From: Oscillospiraceae bacterium
Lineage (GTDB): Bacteria; Bacillota_A; Clostridia; Oscillospirales; WRJC01
Direction: 5' to 3'
Length of the DNA stretch: 22,967 nucleotides
Assembly: GCA_009782405.1 (NCBI GenBank)
Contig: WRJC01000052.1
Location: 1-22,967, forward strand
The notes beneath the pieces were generated by a model. That model had not been told where the DNA came from. It was given only the letters and a program-made list of their open reading frames with translations, and did not search any database. Shown here one piece after another: positions 14,417 through 21,695 of the stretch (positions are counted from its first letter, which is position 1; each line of letters opens with the position of its first letter). The translations under genes were made by a program, and so were the position numbers.

Positions 14417-15662
14417 CGACCGTCATGACCGTTCCGATAAAAACAGGCAGATTCGTCGCGTTGTCGATGATCGCGTACACAAACGGCCGGTCGAGCCTGA
14501 CTGTTTTTGGTTCGAGCGGCATGCCTCCGGCATTCATCATGACGCTTGTGACCGCTCCCGCTTTTGTGCCGAGCTCGTCAACTGAAATATATGTCTTGTG
14601 CAGGACTTCGCCTATATAAATATTTCCGTCGCTTGAAGTCGCCATTTTTTTGAAATTTGCCTTGTTCGCCTCGAAAGCGTCGGGTATGCCGAGAATTTTC
14701 AATGCATCATTCATCTGTATCTCGTATTCATACTCGAACTTCGGCATGGAGGCATATACGGTGGTATTTTCAGCGTTCTTGATCGCGTTGATGAAATCTG
14801 TCCCCGTGAGCGATTCTATGTAGGATTCTATGCTGACATCATCACCAGGCAGCAGGGCGGCGAAACTGTAATGATTGCCGTAATACGGCTTGATAAACCC
14901 GGTCGCTTTGCCGTCATCGATGTATTGAAATTCGTTGGAGTGCATAAAATCGACGTTCTGCGTTTTTCCGTTTATATCCGTGAAATCGCCCTTTCGCACA
15001 TTTTCCTTGTAATACACAATCTGCCATTCCGCGTCAAACACGACGGCGTTGATGAGATACAGCATGGCACTATCGTTTATTTCGTCGATTATCTTGTCGA
15101 TCATTCCGTCGGTGTTCGATTTTACCCAGTTGTTGATGTCCTTCACGGTCTGGACGTCGAAAGCGGACTTATATGCGGCCGCGTTGTAGTAATCGGCGTT
15201 CTTCTGCAAAAAATCGGATTCGACGCGCAAACGGTCTTTTTCGTCGCGGAACCATATGGAATTGGCGACGCCCAATTTCGATTTGCTTTCGCTTTGCAGC
15301 CCCTTGATGTACCTGTAGAGATATTCATTCAATTCGCTTAGCGCAATTCCGCCGCCGAGCAGCTTTTCCATTTGCGTTAGCGTTTCGCTTTCTGCCCCGT
15401 TGGCGGTCATGGCAAGCGCGAGCATTGCCGACAGCGGCGAAACGAGCGAGTTTTTTTTGTCCGTGATGCTCTTTTTGAATAATTCCACCGAAAATTCCGC
15501 CATGCTTCCGATAAAAGCGTCGTCGGCAGGCTTGCCGTTCGCCTGTTTTGGCGATATATCCTTCATCAAGTCGGCGGCTTGCACGCTCGAGGCGCAGCTC
15601 GCCATATTCGCGGCGAATGACGCGAGAAGAAGCGCGGCTACCAATATTTTTGAAATTTTCAT
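14412..15662 (-). CDS. Serpin-family serine protease inhibitor, predicted lipoprotein
   Basis: 416-aa protein. The N terminus has a charged start, a hydrophobic run and a lipobox-like MASC (C23), so it is probably exported and lipid-anchored at the cell surface. The serpin core begins near residue 50 (FSVELFKKS, NSLVSPLSAMLALAM) and ends with RPFVYAIIDN and LPVFIGTV. The reactive-centre loop hinge is GTKAGAVTSVMMNAGGMP, with small residues at the P12-P9 positions as in inhibitory serpins; the scissile bond probably lies near AGGM. This suggests inhibition of host or competitor elastase- or subtilisin-like proteases. The start follows AAGGA with 8 nt spacing. It is monocistronic, next to the IS right end. 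Confidence 0.92.
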   Translation of the reverse strand: MKISKILVAALLLASFAANMASCASSVQAADLMKDISPKQANGKPADDAFIGSMAEFSVELFKKSITDKKNSLVSPLSAMLALAMTANGAESETLTQMEKLLGGGIALSELNEYLYRYIKGLQSESKSKLGVANSIWFRDEKDRLRVESDFLQKNADYYNAAAYKSAFDVQTVKDINNWVKSNTDGMIDKIIDEINDSAMLYLINAVVFDAEWQIVYYKENVRKGDFTDINGKTQNVDFMHSNEFQYIDDGKATGFIKPYYGNHYSFAALLPGDDVSIESYIESLTGTDFINAIKNAENTTVYASMPKFEYEYEIQMNDALKILGIPDAFEANKANFKKMATSSDGNIYIGEVLHKTYISVDELGTKAGAVTSVMMNAGGMPLEPKTVRLDRPFVYAIIDNATNLPVFIGTVMTVG

Positions 15663-15796
15663 AATATAATCCTTCTTTATGATTTATTTTTATATCAGAC
15701 GTGAAAATGGCAATAATGTTCCACATATGCAAGGTATTTTTTTCAAGAAAGTTTATTTACGGCGAAATTTCCGCATAAATCCCGAATAATTCGTGA

Positions 15797-15826
15797 TTGA
15801 CAAACCGGCTCGTGGTGTGGTATTAT
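15797..15826 (+). promoter_or_regulatory. Promoter of the truncated YhcG gene
   Basis: TTGACA (15797-15802) and TATTAT (15821-15826) with 18-nt spacing, about 45 nt before the ATG. Confidence 0.65.
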
Positions 15827-15870
15827 GGACTTTAAAGTAAAGAATAAGTGAAAGATGAGTGAGATATAAT

Positions 15871-16449
15871 ATGCTTATCAACAACAACGAATATCTTTCT
15901 GTTGCGAACGACATCAAGACGCGGATAAGAGCGGCGCAGCATCGCGTACTGTTTGCCGCGAACAGCGAATTGTTTTTGCTGTACTGGAACATTGGAAAGG
16001 TTATAAATGAATACAGCGTGTGGGGCAATAAATTTGTTGAAAATCTTGCCCGCGACATCAAGCTCGATTTTCCAAAAGCAAAAGGTTATTCGGTTCGTAA
16101 TTTGAAATACATGGCGAAGTTTGCAAAGACTTTTCCTGAAACTGAAATGGTGCAGTCGCTAACTGCACAATTGACATGGACACACAGCAACGCGCTCTTG
16201 GATAAAATAAAAGACCGCGATGTATTTTTATGGTATGCCGAACGCAATAGTGAATCGGGCTGGACGGTTGATACACTGAAAGAACAAATCGAAAACGGAT
16301 TGTATGAACGTCAAGCATTGACGAAGAAAACAAGCAATTTTCAAAAACGGCTCACGCCTCCACAAAGCGACCTCGCCGAACAAACATTGAAAGACCCGTG
16401 GGGGAAATCCCCGGCGACGAGGATTAGCCGTAAGATTGTAAAACCGTAA
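15871..16449 (+). pseudogene. YhcG/DUF1016-family protein, truncated: nuclease domain missing
   Basis: 192 codons. Residues 1-170 match the N-terminal DUF1016 domain: LLYWNIGKVINEY, GYSVRNLKYMAKFA, LTWTHSNALLDKIKD and YERQAL. The frame runs to SDLAEQTLKDP, the usual junction before the C-terminal PD-(D/E)XK nuclease domain, then turns into an unrelated tail (WGKSPATRISRKIVKP) and stops. The full family is about 350 aa, so the catalytic half has been lost near 16397; no continuation is seen in the other frames. The N-terminal half might still be expressed since a promoter is present. A GTG at 15859 is a less likely start. Confidence 0.8.
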
Positions 16450-16472
16450 ATTATGTGATTATTGCGGTTTTA
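16439..16472 (+). terminator. Hairpin after the truncated YhcG gene
   Basis: TAAAACCG and CGGTTTTA form a perfect 8-bp inverted repeat with an 18-nt loop across the stop codon. The long loop and lack of a clear T run make termination uncertain. Confidence 0.35.
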
Positions 16473-16546
16473 TGCATTCCAAAAACTCCGCACCAATCTT
16501 TTTTGTCCGCTTGCAAACGCCGCTGTGATTGGCAAATCCGAAATGC

Positions 16547-16575
16547 TTGACAAAAATAATATTTTTATGTATAAT
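16547..16575 (+). promoter_or_regulatory. Promoter of the lipoprotein and two-component operon
   Basis: Perfect TTGACA (16547-16552) and perfect TATAAT (16570-16575) with 17-nt spacing, about 40 nt upstream of the lipoprotein start. Confidence 0.85.
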
Positions 16576-16614
16576 GGAATAAAGTTCCAGAATAATCGAG
16601 AGGTGGGTGAAGTT

Positions 16615-18270
16615 ATGTTGAATTTCAAAAAATATTCAAAATTGATCATGATTTTTGCGGCTCTTGCAGGCGTTGCGGCAATTGCCGGCTGCGCCATGAA
16701 CGGAGCCGATTCCGGCGGGCAATTGAGCGAAATGATCGATCGCATAAACGAACATTACGGCAGCATGGAATATTACGATGGCGTTTTTATGAGAACGGAG
16801 TTCGATGTTTATTCGCCCGATACAATGCGGATATTGGTTTACTGGGAAAATAATACGGACGAAGAGCTTACATTTGGCGAACCGTGGCAGCTGTACAAAA
16901 AACAGGGGGATGAATTTTTCCCCGTGATCCGCACATCAGGCGGCAGTTATGGCTGGAATTTACCCGGGTATCCCGTCCGTCCCGGAAAAACCCGTAACCA
17001 TATATATTGGATTGAATCCTTCGCCGACAGTCTCGCTTTTGGCACATACAAAATCAAAACGGATTTTAGCACGGGACGCGGCGAAACTCTCAAAAATTAC
17101 CTCCTTGAAGCCGAATTTGAAGTCTCGGACGACAAATCAAAATGGGGCGCAAGCGCGCTGGACTTTTTAAACGGCGAAAATTACGGCAAATATACGGATA
17201 TGTCGGGAGTGGGAAGCAGCGATATAAGCCCGTTCAGGGTGTACAAAAACAAGGCGACTTACGATACGATAATCACAGACGGGATATATGAATACGAAAT
17301 AGGCGAGGGTTCGGGCAAACGGGGAGTCGTGCGCAATGATTTGTACGAGGCGGACGGGAAAAAATATCTCGTTTATTCGTATTCCAGGCAGATCGATGGC
17401 AAACATTGCTCGCATTTATGCGTTTTGGACATAACCGATAATTCCGATGTCAAGGAAATCTATAAATCGGAACCGTTTTTTTGCGATTATGACGCGGTTT
17501 TTGTCATAAATGCAAAACTGGAAGAGAGAGAAGACGGCTACACATATGCGGTAGTGGACGAAAACGGCGATTTTGTAATTGACAACAAATTCAGGGTACT
17601 TTACGAGGATTACCACGAATCCGATGGCGGCGGGCACAGTTCCATGTTCGCAGGAGATATAGGCTGGCTTGTGCATGAAAACGGCTGTTTCTTTTATGTT
17701 GAAGATATGGGTTTGGACGCGAATTCCAAGCCGGAGCATTCACCGGAACCGACTGTACATGAAATACCTGAACAACCGACGCAACCCGCGTTGCCCGGCC
17801 CGGAATCCGCAAATTCCCGGTTTGAATTTGATGACATAATAAAAAATATCTCCGGCGGCAATATGACGTATGAATTAATTTACGAAAGCAGAACGGACGC
17901 GAAAATATCAAGGGGAAATGATATATATTATCCGGTAAATCCCAACCGCAACAGCGATATAAGGATTTCCCCCCTTGACAGTTTCATGAAAATTTTGGAA
18001 AACTGCGAATATATCGAGACGGATTCATTTGATGAACCGATCATATATACATTCATCTTCTCCGCATCGGACATGAACGGCGAAAAGAATGAAATCTGCG
18101 TTTATGTGACGCATTCATGCGTAAGGTTTGCATATAACGGCATTTCCGACGGAAAAGAATATGCAAATACGCATAAAACCGCTGAGTATAAAAACATTTG
18201 CGGCGGATACGACTTTTACATCGAGGGGATCATCCCCGATGAAAACGGTCAGCTTGCCACTATATGGTAG
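16615..18270 (+). CDS. Predicted surface lipoprotein with Ig-like N-terminal domain
   Basis: 551-aa protein. It has a signal peptide with lipobox IAGC (C26). Residues about 40-165 resemble a bacterial Ig-like domain found in Clostridial lipoproteins (ILVYWENNTDEELTFGEPW, then PGKTRNHIYW and LAFGTYKIKTDF). A beta-rich middle part follows, then a Pro-rich linker around residues 375-405 (PEQPTQPALPGPE), then a C-terminal domain that is not recognised. The ATG at 16615 follows GAGGTGGGTGA. Frames that begin at 16462 run through the promoter and are rejected. It lies 27 nt before the response regulator gene, so it may feed a signal to the two-component system, but that is inference. Confidence 0.75.
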   Translation: MLNFKKYSKLIMIFAALAGVAAIAGCAMNGADSGGQLSEMIDRINEHYGSMEYYDGVFMRTEFDVYSPDTMRILVYWENNTDEELTFGEPWQLYKKQGDEFFPVIRTSGGSYGWNLPGYPVRPGKTRNHIYWIESFADSLAFGTYKIKTDFSTGRGETLKNYLLEAEFEVSDDKSKWGASALDFLNGENYGKYTDMSGVGSSDISPFRVYKNKATYDTIITDGIYEYEIGEGSGKRGVVRNDLYEADGKKYLVYSYSRQIDGKHCSHLCVLDITDNSDVKEIYKSEPFFCDYDAVFVINAKLEEREDGYTYAVVDENGDFVIDNKFRVLYEDYHESDGGGHSSMFAGDIGWLVHENGCFFYVEDMGLDANSKPEHSPEPTVHEIPEQPTQPALPGPESANSRFEFDDIIKNISGGNMTYELIYESRTDAKISRGNDIYYPVNPNRNSDIRISPLDSFMKILENCEYIETDSFDEPIIYTFIFSASDMNGEKNEICVYVTHSCVRFAYNGISDGKEYANTHKTAEYKNICGGYDFYIEGIIPDENGQLATIW

Positions 18271-18297
18271 AACGCTGGAAATAAGAAGGAAGTTGCC

Positions 18298-19029
18298 ATG
18301 GAAATAAAAATCGCGGTTTGCGAAGACAAAGAAGAACAGTCGCAATACATAAAATTTATCGCCGGGAGATGGGCCGAAGAGAACCGCTTGCAGATTCAAG
18401 CGGAAATGTTTGGATCTGCGGAGAATCTCAAACTCGAAATTGCCGGAGGCAAAAAATATGACATACTGCTGCTCGACATAGAAATGGGCGGGCAAAGCGG
18501 CGTCGAGCTCGCAAGGGAACTGCGTTTGTCCGGCGACAACGCCGCGATAATATTTATCACCGCGCTCGCGGACCATATATCGGAAGGATATGACGTATCG
18601 GCGCTGCACTATCTGTTGAAACCGATAAAAGAAGATAAATTTTATGAAGTTTTGACCAAGGCGTATAAAAACATGACCGAATCAAAAAGGTTTTTGATCG
18701 TAAATTCAAACGGAAAAGACCACAGGATTTCATTTGACGATATCATATACATCGAAGCGCTGCGAAATCTTGTGGCAGTCAAAACCATTGACAATCGATA
18801 TGAAGTCCGGCAGAACATAGGCAAAATCGAGCAAGAGCTCGACAACAGCTTTTTCAGATGCCAGCGTTCGTATATAGTCATGCTAAAGCATATAAAATAC
18901 ATTTCCAAAACCGAGGTTTTGCTGGACAGCGGCGAAACGATATCGCTTGGCCGGAATATATACAAAGAGCTGTACAAAGCATTCATAAACTACTTCAAAG
19001 GCGAGAGGGGTGCGGATCAATGGGCATAG
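18298..19029 (+). CDS. LytTR-family response regulator (AgrA/LytR type)
   Basis: 243-aa DNA-binding regulator. The receiver domain (about 1-125) has the acidic pair E9-D10, phosphoacceptor D60 in ILLLDIEM, T88 in IIFITA and K108 in YLLKPI. The LytTR domain (about 140-240) shows DDIIYIEALRNLVAV, FFRCQRSYIVMLKHIKYI and ISLGRNIYKEL. LytTR domains bind direct repeats about 21 bp apart, and such a repeat is found upstream of the ABC genes. The start follows AAGGAAG. It overlaps the kinase gene by 10 nt. Confidence 0.95.
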   Translation: MEIKIAVCEDKEEQSQYIKFIAGRWAEENRLQIQAEMFGSAENLKLEIAGGKKYDILLLDIEMGGQSGVELARELRLSGDNAAIIFITALADHISEGYDVSALHYLLKPIKEDKFYEVLTKAYKNMTESKRFLIVNSNGKDHRISFDDIIYIEALRNLVAVKTIDNRYEVRQNIGKIEQELDNSFFRCQRSYIVMLKHIKYISKTEVLLDSGETISLGRNIYKELYKAFINYFKGERGADQWA

Positions 19030-19745
19030 CCGCATATATCATATTATTTTTATGCGCGTGCGCGCTTGTCGCGGGCATAATTTTGTTTGTGCGCTGGCAT
19101 ATATCAAAGACGCTCGACAAAAAAATACTCGCCTTCCAAAACGATCTGATCGCAAAGCACTGCGACGAAGTGCAGAACATATACAGCCAGATGCGCGGCT
19201 GGCGGCACGACTACCACAATCACATACAGACCATGAAAGCCCACCGCGCGCTTGGGCAAAACGCGGAGATAGACGATTATCTGAGCAAGCTTGACAATGA
19301 TCTGGCAAGCGTGGACACGGTTTTCAAAACCGGGAATATCATGGTGGACGCCATTTTAAACAGCAAAATATCGCTCGCTCGAAACAAAAAAATCAAAGTG
19401 GACGCAAAAGCCGTCGTCCCGAAAGCGCTGCCTGTGTCGGAAATAGATTTATGCATCGTCATCGGCAACCTTCTCGACAACGCTATGGAGGCGAGCCTTA
19501 AACTCGACGAAAAAGACAGGATTATCCGCGTGTATATCGATATATTCAACGAGTATCTGTATATATCGGTCACAAACGCGATGAGCGGCAAAATAGACAG
19601 GGACGCGGGGCATATCTCGTCGAAGGGCGCAAATCACGGATTCGGGCTTGTCAGGATAGACAAGATCGCGAAAAAATATGGCGGGCACATAAACCGCCAG
19701 AACGAGGAAGGCGTGTTCGCGACGGAAGCGATGCTGCCGCTATGA
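19020..19745 (+). CDS. Membrane sensor histidine kinase, GHKL family
   Basis: 241-aa protein with one N-terminal membrane helix (about 4-24), much shorter than the multi-span AgrC-type sensors. The phosphorylated histidine is likely H63 in WRHDYHNH. The N box is IGNLLDNAMEAS (N150, N154), and a G-box-like GANHGFGLVRI (203-213) follows. With almost no extracellular sensor region it probably senses through a partner, perhaps the lipoprotein or the ABC exporter. It overlaps the regulator gene by 10 nt and follows GAGAGGGG. A hairpin follows its stop. Confidence 0.9.
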   Translation: MGIAAYIILFLCACALVAGIILFVRWHISKTLDKKILAFQNDLIAKHCDEVQNIYSQMRGWRHDYHNHIQTMKAHRALGQNAEIDDYLSKLDNDLASVDTVFKTGNIMVDAILNSKISLARNKKIKVDAKAVVPKALPVSEIDLCIVIGNLLDNAMEASLKLDEKDRIIRVYIDIFNEYLYISVTNAMSGKIDRDAGHISSKGANHGFGLVRIDKIAKKYGGHINRQNEEGVFATEAMLPL

Positions 19746-19761
19746 TATAAATATGTTTTTT

Positions 19762-19798
19762 GCGTTTCGTGTCAAAAAATCCGCGTTTCGTACCAAAA
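19762..19798 (+). promoter_or_regulatory. Direct repeat, candidate LytTR operator
   Basis: GCGTTTCGTGTCAAAA (19762-19777) is repeated as GCGTTTCGTACCAAAA (19783-19798), a period of 21 bp (two helical turns). The GTTT core is partly consistent with the LytTR consensus. It ends just upstream of the -35 region of the ABC promoter, a usual place for activation. Confidence 0.55.
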
Positions 19799-19815
19799 GC
19801 GCGGATTATTTTGCG
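19778..19815. terminator. Palindrome after the kinase gene, likely terminator
   Basis: AATCCGCG (19778-19785) pairs perfectly with CGCGGATT (19800-19807) around a 14-nt loop, followed by ATTATTTT on the plus strand and T6 on the minus. Its left arm and loop contain the second operator repeat. Confidence 0.55.
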
Positions 19816-19821
19816 TGGATG

Positions 19822-19830
19822 TGATACAAT
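19822..19830 (+). promoter_or_regulatory. Extended -10 of the ABC transporter promoter
   Basis: TGATACAAT is an extended -10 (TG-N-TACAAT) about 20 nt before the AGGTGATAAATT ribosome site. No good -35 is present, consistent with activator dependence. Confidence 0.55.
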
Positions 19831-19851
19831 AGTCCGCGAGGTGATAAATTT

Positions 19852-21693
19852 ATGAAAAAAGAAAAAGCAAAAAAAGAAAAACCCACGCACTCGCTTGTTG
19901 GCAATGTAATCTATATAACTGGGCTGCAATGGAAGCACAGCAAAATGTTCTTTATATTTTTAACCGCGCTCATACCGTTATCGCTCGGAATGCAGTTTTG
20001 CAACATTTATCTGCCGAAACTTGTAATTTCCGGGATAATGGGCGGCGCAAAAACAAACCGTATAATATTATCGGTGGGCATTTTGGGGCTTGTTATCGCC
20101 GCGATCAACATTTTCAATCGGGTCATTTCCACATATATGTATGCGGCCACGTCAAAATTTAATTTTGCGGTGCGGTTTTTGACGCAGAAAAAAGCGTTAT
20201 ACACGGATTATGAAAATACCGAATCGTCAAAATACAAATTGATGATGTCCCGCGCTACAGGCATGCTGTGGATGAGCGGCACAGATTCAGGCCTTAGCGC
20301 AATGCCGAGAAATATCTCGCAACTTTTGACAAACGCGCTCGGATATTTTCTGTTTGGCGCGATAATCTCTTTTGCGAGCCCGTGGATCGCGGTCCTGCTC
20401 ACCTTTACTGCTTTGATAAATTATTTTATCATCAAAGCGATTCAGAACTATCAGCACAAACACCGCGGCGACACATCGCTACTTGACAAAAAAATGTGGT
20501 ATATCGCCGAAAACAGCGGCGCATTCGACAGCGCAAAAGAAGTCCGCTTATACGGCATGAACAAATGGTTTGCCAATATGTATAAAGCTCTGACGAAAGA
20601 GCGCCTGCAATGGGACAGAAAATTCGCGGGAAGATACTATATCTCAAATATCGTAGATGCCCTGCTTATTCTGCTCCGCGACGGATTCGCGTATGCGATT
20701 TTGATTTACATGGCGATAAACGGCAGCATAAAAGTTGACGAATTTATCCTGTATTTCGGGGCGGTCGGAAGTTTCGCGGGGCTGGTCGGAGGTATTTTCA
20801 ACGGATTTATAGCGATAAACGGCACGTCGCTCAATGTATGCGATTTGCGCGATTTTTTGGATTATCCTGAAAAGAACAACAAAAACAAAGGCTGTGAATT
20901 GCAGGATTTTGATAAGCCATGCGAAATTGAACTTCAAAATGTGTCATACAGATACGAGGGAAACGATAAAGATACTTTATCCGATATATCGCTCAAAATA
21001 AAACCGGGCGAAAAAATTGCGGTGGTGGGGCTGAACGGTGCGGGCAAAACGACATTGATAAAAAATATATGCGGGCTATATAATCCTACAAACGGCAATA
21101 TAAAAATAAACGGGCATGATATGAACGAATACAATATCTATGACTATTATTCGATGTTTTCGGTGGTATTTCAGGATTTTCATTTTTTGCCCGTTTCGAT
21201 AGCGAACACAGTTTCAAGCAAAATAACCGAACATACAAACAGGGAAAAAGTGACCGAGTGTATCAAGCTCGCCGGCTTGGATAATAAAATAGATAAACTT
21301 GACAGGGGCATTGACAGCATGTTCGACAAACAGCTGAACGAAAACGGGATTGATCTGTCGGGCGGCGAAAAGCAAAAATTATTGCTTGCGCGGGCAATGT
21401 ACAAAAATGCGCCGATATTGATTCTCGACGAGCCTACGTCCGCGCTCGATCCGATCGCCGAAAGCGAAATGTATGAAAAATATAATGAACTCACAAAAAA
21501 CAAAACGTCTATTTATATATCGCACAGGCTCGCGTCAACCCGTTTCTGCGACAGGATTATATATTTGGAGGACGGCAAAATCGCCGAAGTCGGCCCGCAT
21601 GAAGAATTGATGCGGCAAAACGGCAAATACGCATATTTATTTGAAGTGCAAAGCCATTACTACAATGAAAATATTGAAAAAGGGGGGGCATGA
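19852..21693 (+). CDS. ABC exporter half-transporter 1 (membrane domain fused to ATPase)
   Basis: 613-aa fused membrane and ATP-binding protein. The N-terminal ~330 residues contain several membrane helices with an ABC-exporter layout. The ATPase domain shows Walker A GLNGAGKTT (393-401), Q-loop VFQDFHFLPVS, signature LSGGEKQK (from about 502), Walker B ILILDEPTSALDP (about 522-534) and the switch histidine in YISHRLAST. The start follows GAGGTGATAAATTT. The next ABC gene overlaps it at ATGA or is separated by two bases, so the two probably form a heterodimer. The substrate (peptide, lipid or drug) cannot be told. The genetic context is like peptide or stress-sensing modules. Confidence 0.92.
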   Translation: MKKEKAKKEKPTHSLVGNVIYITGLQWKHSKMFFIFLTALIPLSLGMQFCNIYLPKLVISGIMGGAKTNRIILSVGILGLVIAAINIFNRVISTYMYAATSKFNFAVRFLTQKKALYTDYENTESSKYKLMMSRATGMLWMSGTDSGLSAMPRNISQLLTNALGYFLFGAIISFASPWIAVLLTFTALINYFIIKAIQNYQHKHRGDTSLLDKKMWYIAENSGAFDSAKEVRLYGMNKWFANMYKALTKERLQWDRKFAGRYYISNIVDALLILLRDGFAYAILIYMAINGSIKVDEFILYFGAVGSFAGLVGGIFNGFIAINGTSLNVCDLRDFLDYPEKNNKNKGCELQDFDKPCEIELQNVSYRYEGNDKDTLSDISLKIKPGEKIAVVGLNGAGKTTLIKNICGLYNPTNGNIKINGHDMNEYNIYDYYSMFSVVFQDFHFLPVSIANTVSSKITEHTNREKVTECIKLAGLDNKIDKLDRGIDSMFDKQLNENGIDLSGGEKQKLLLARAMYKNAPILILDEPTSALDPIAESEMYEKYNELTKNKTSIYISHRLASTRFCDRIIYLEDGKIAEVGPHEELMRQNGKYAYLFEVQSHYYNENIEKGGA

Positions 21694-21695
21694 CC

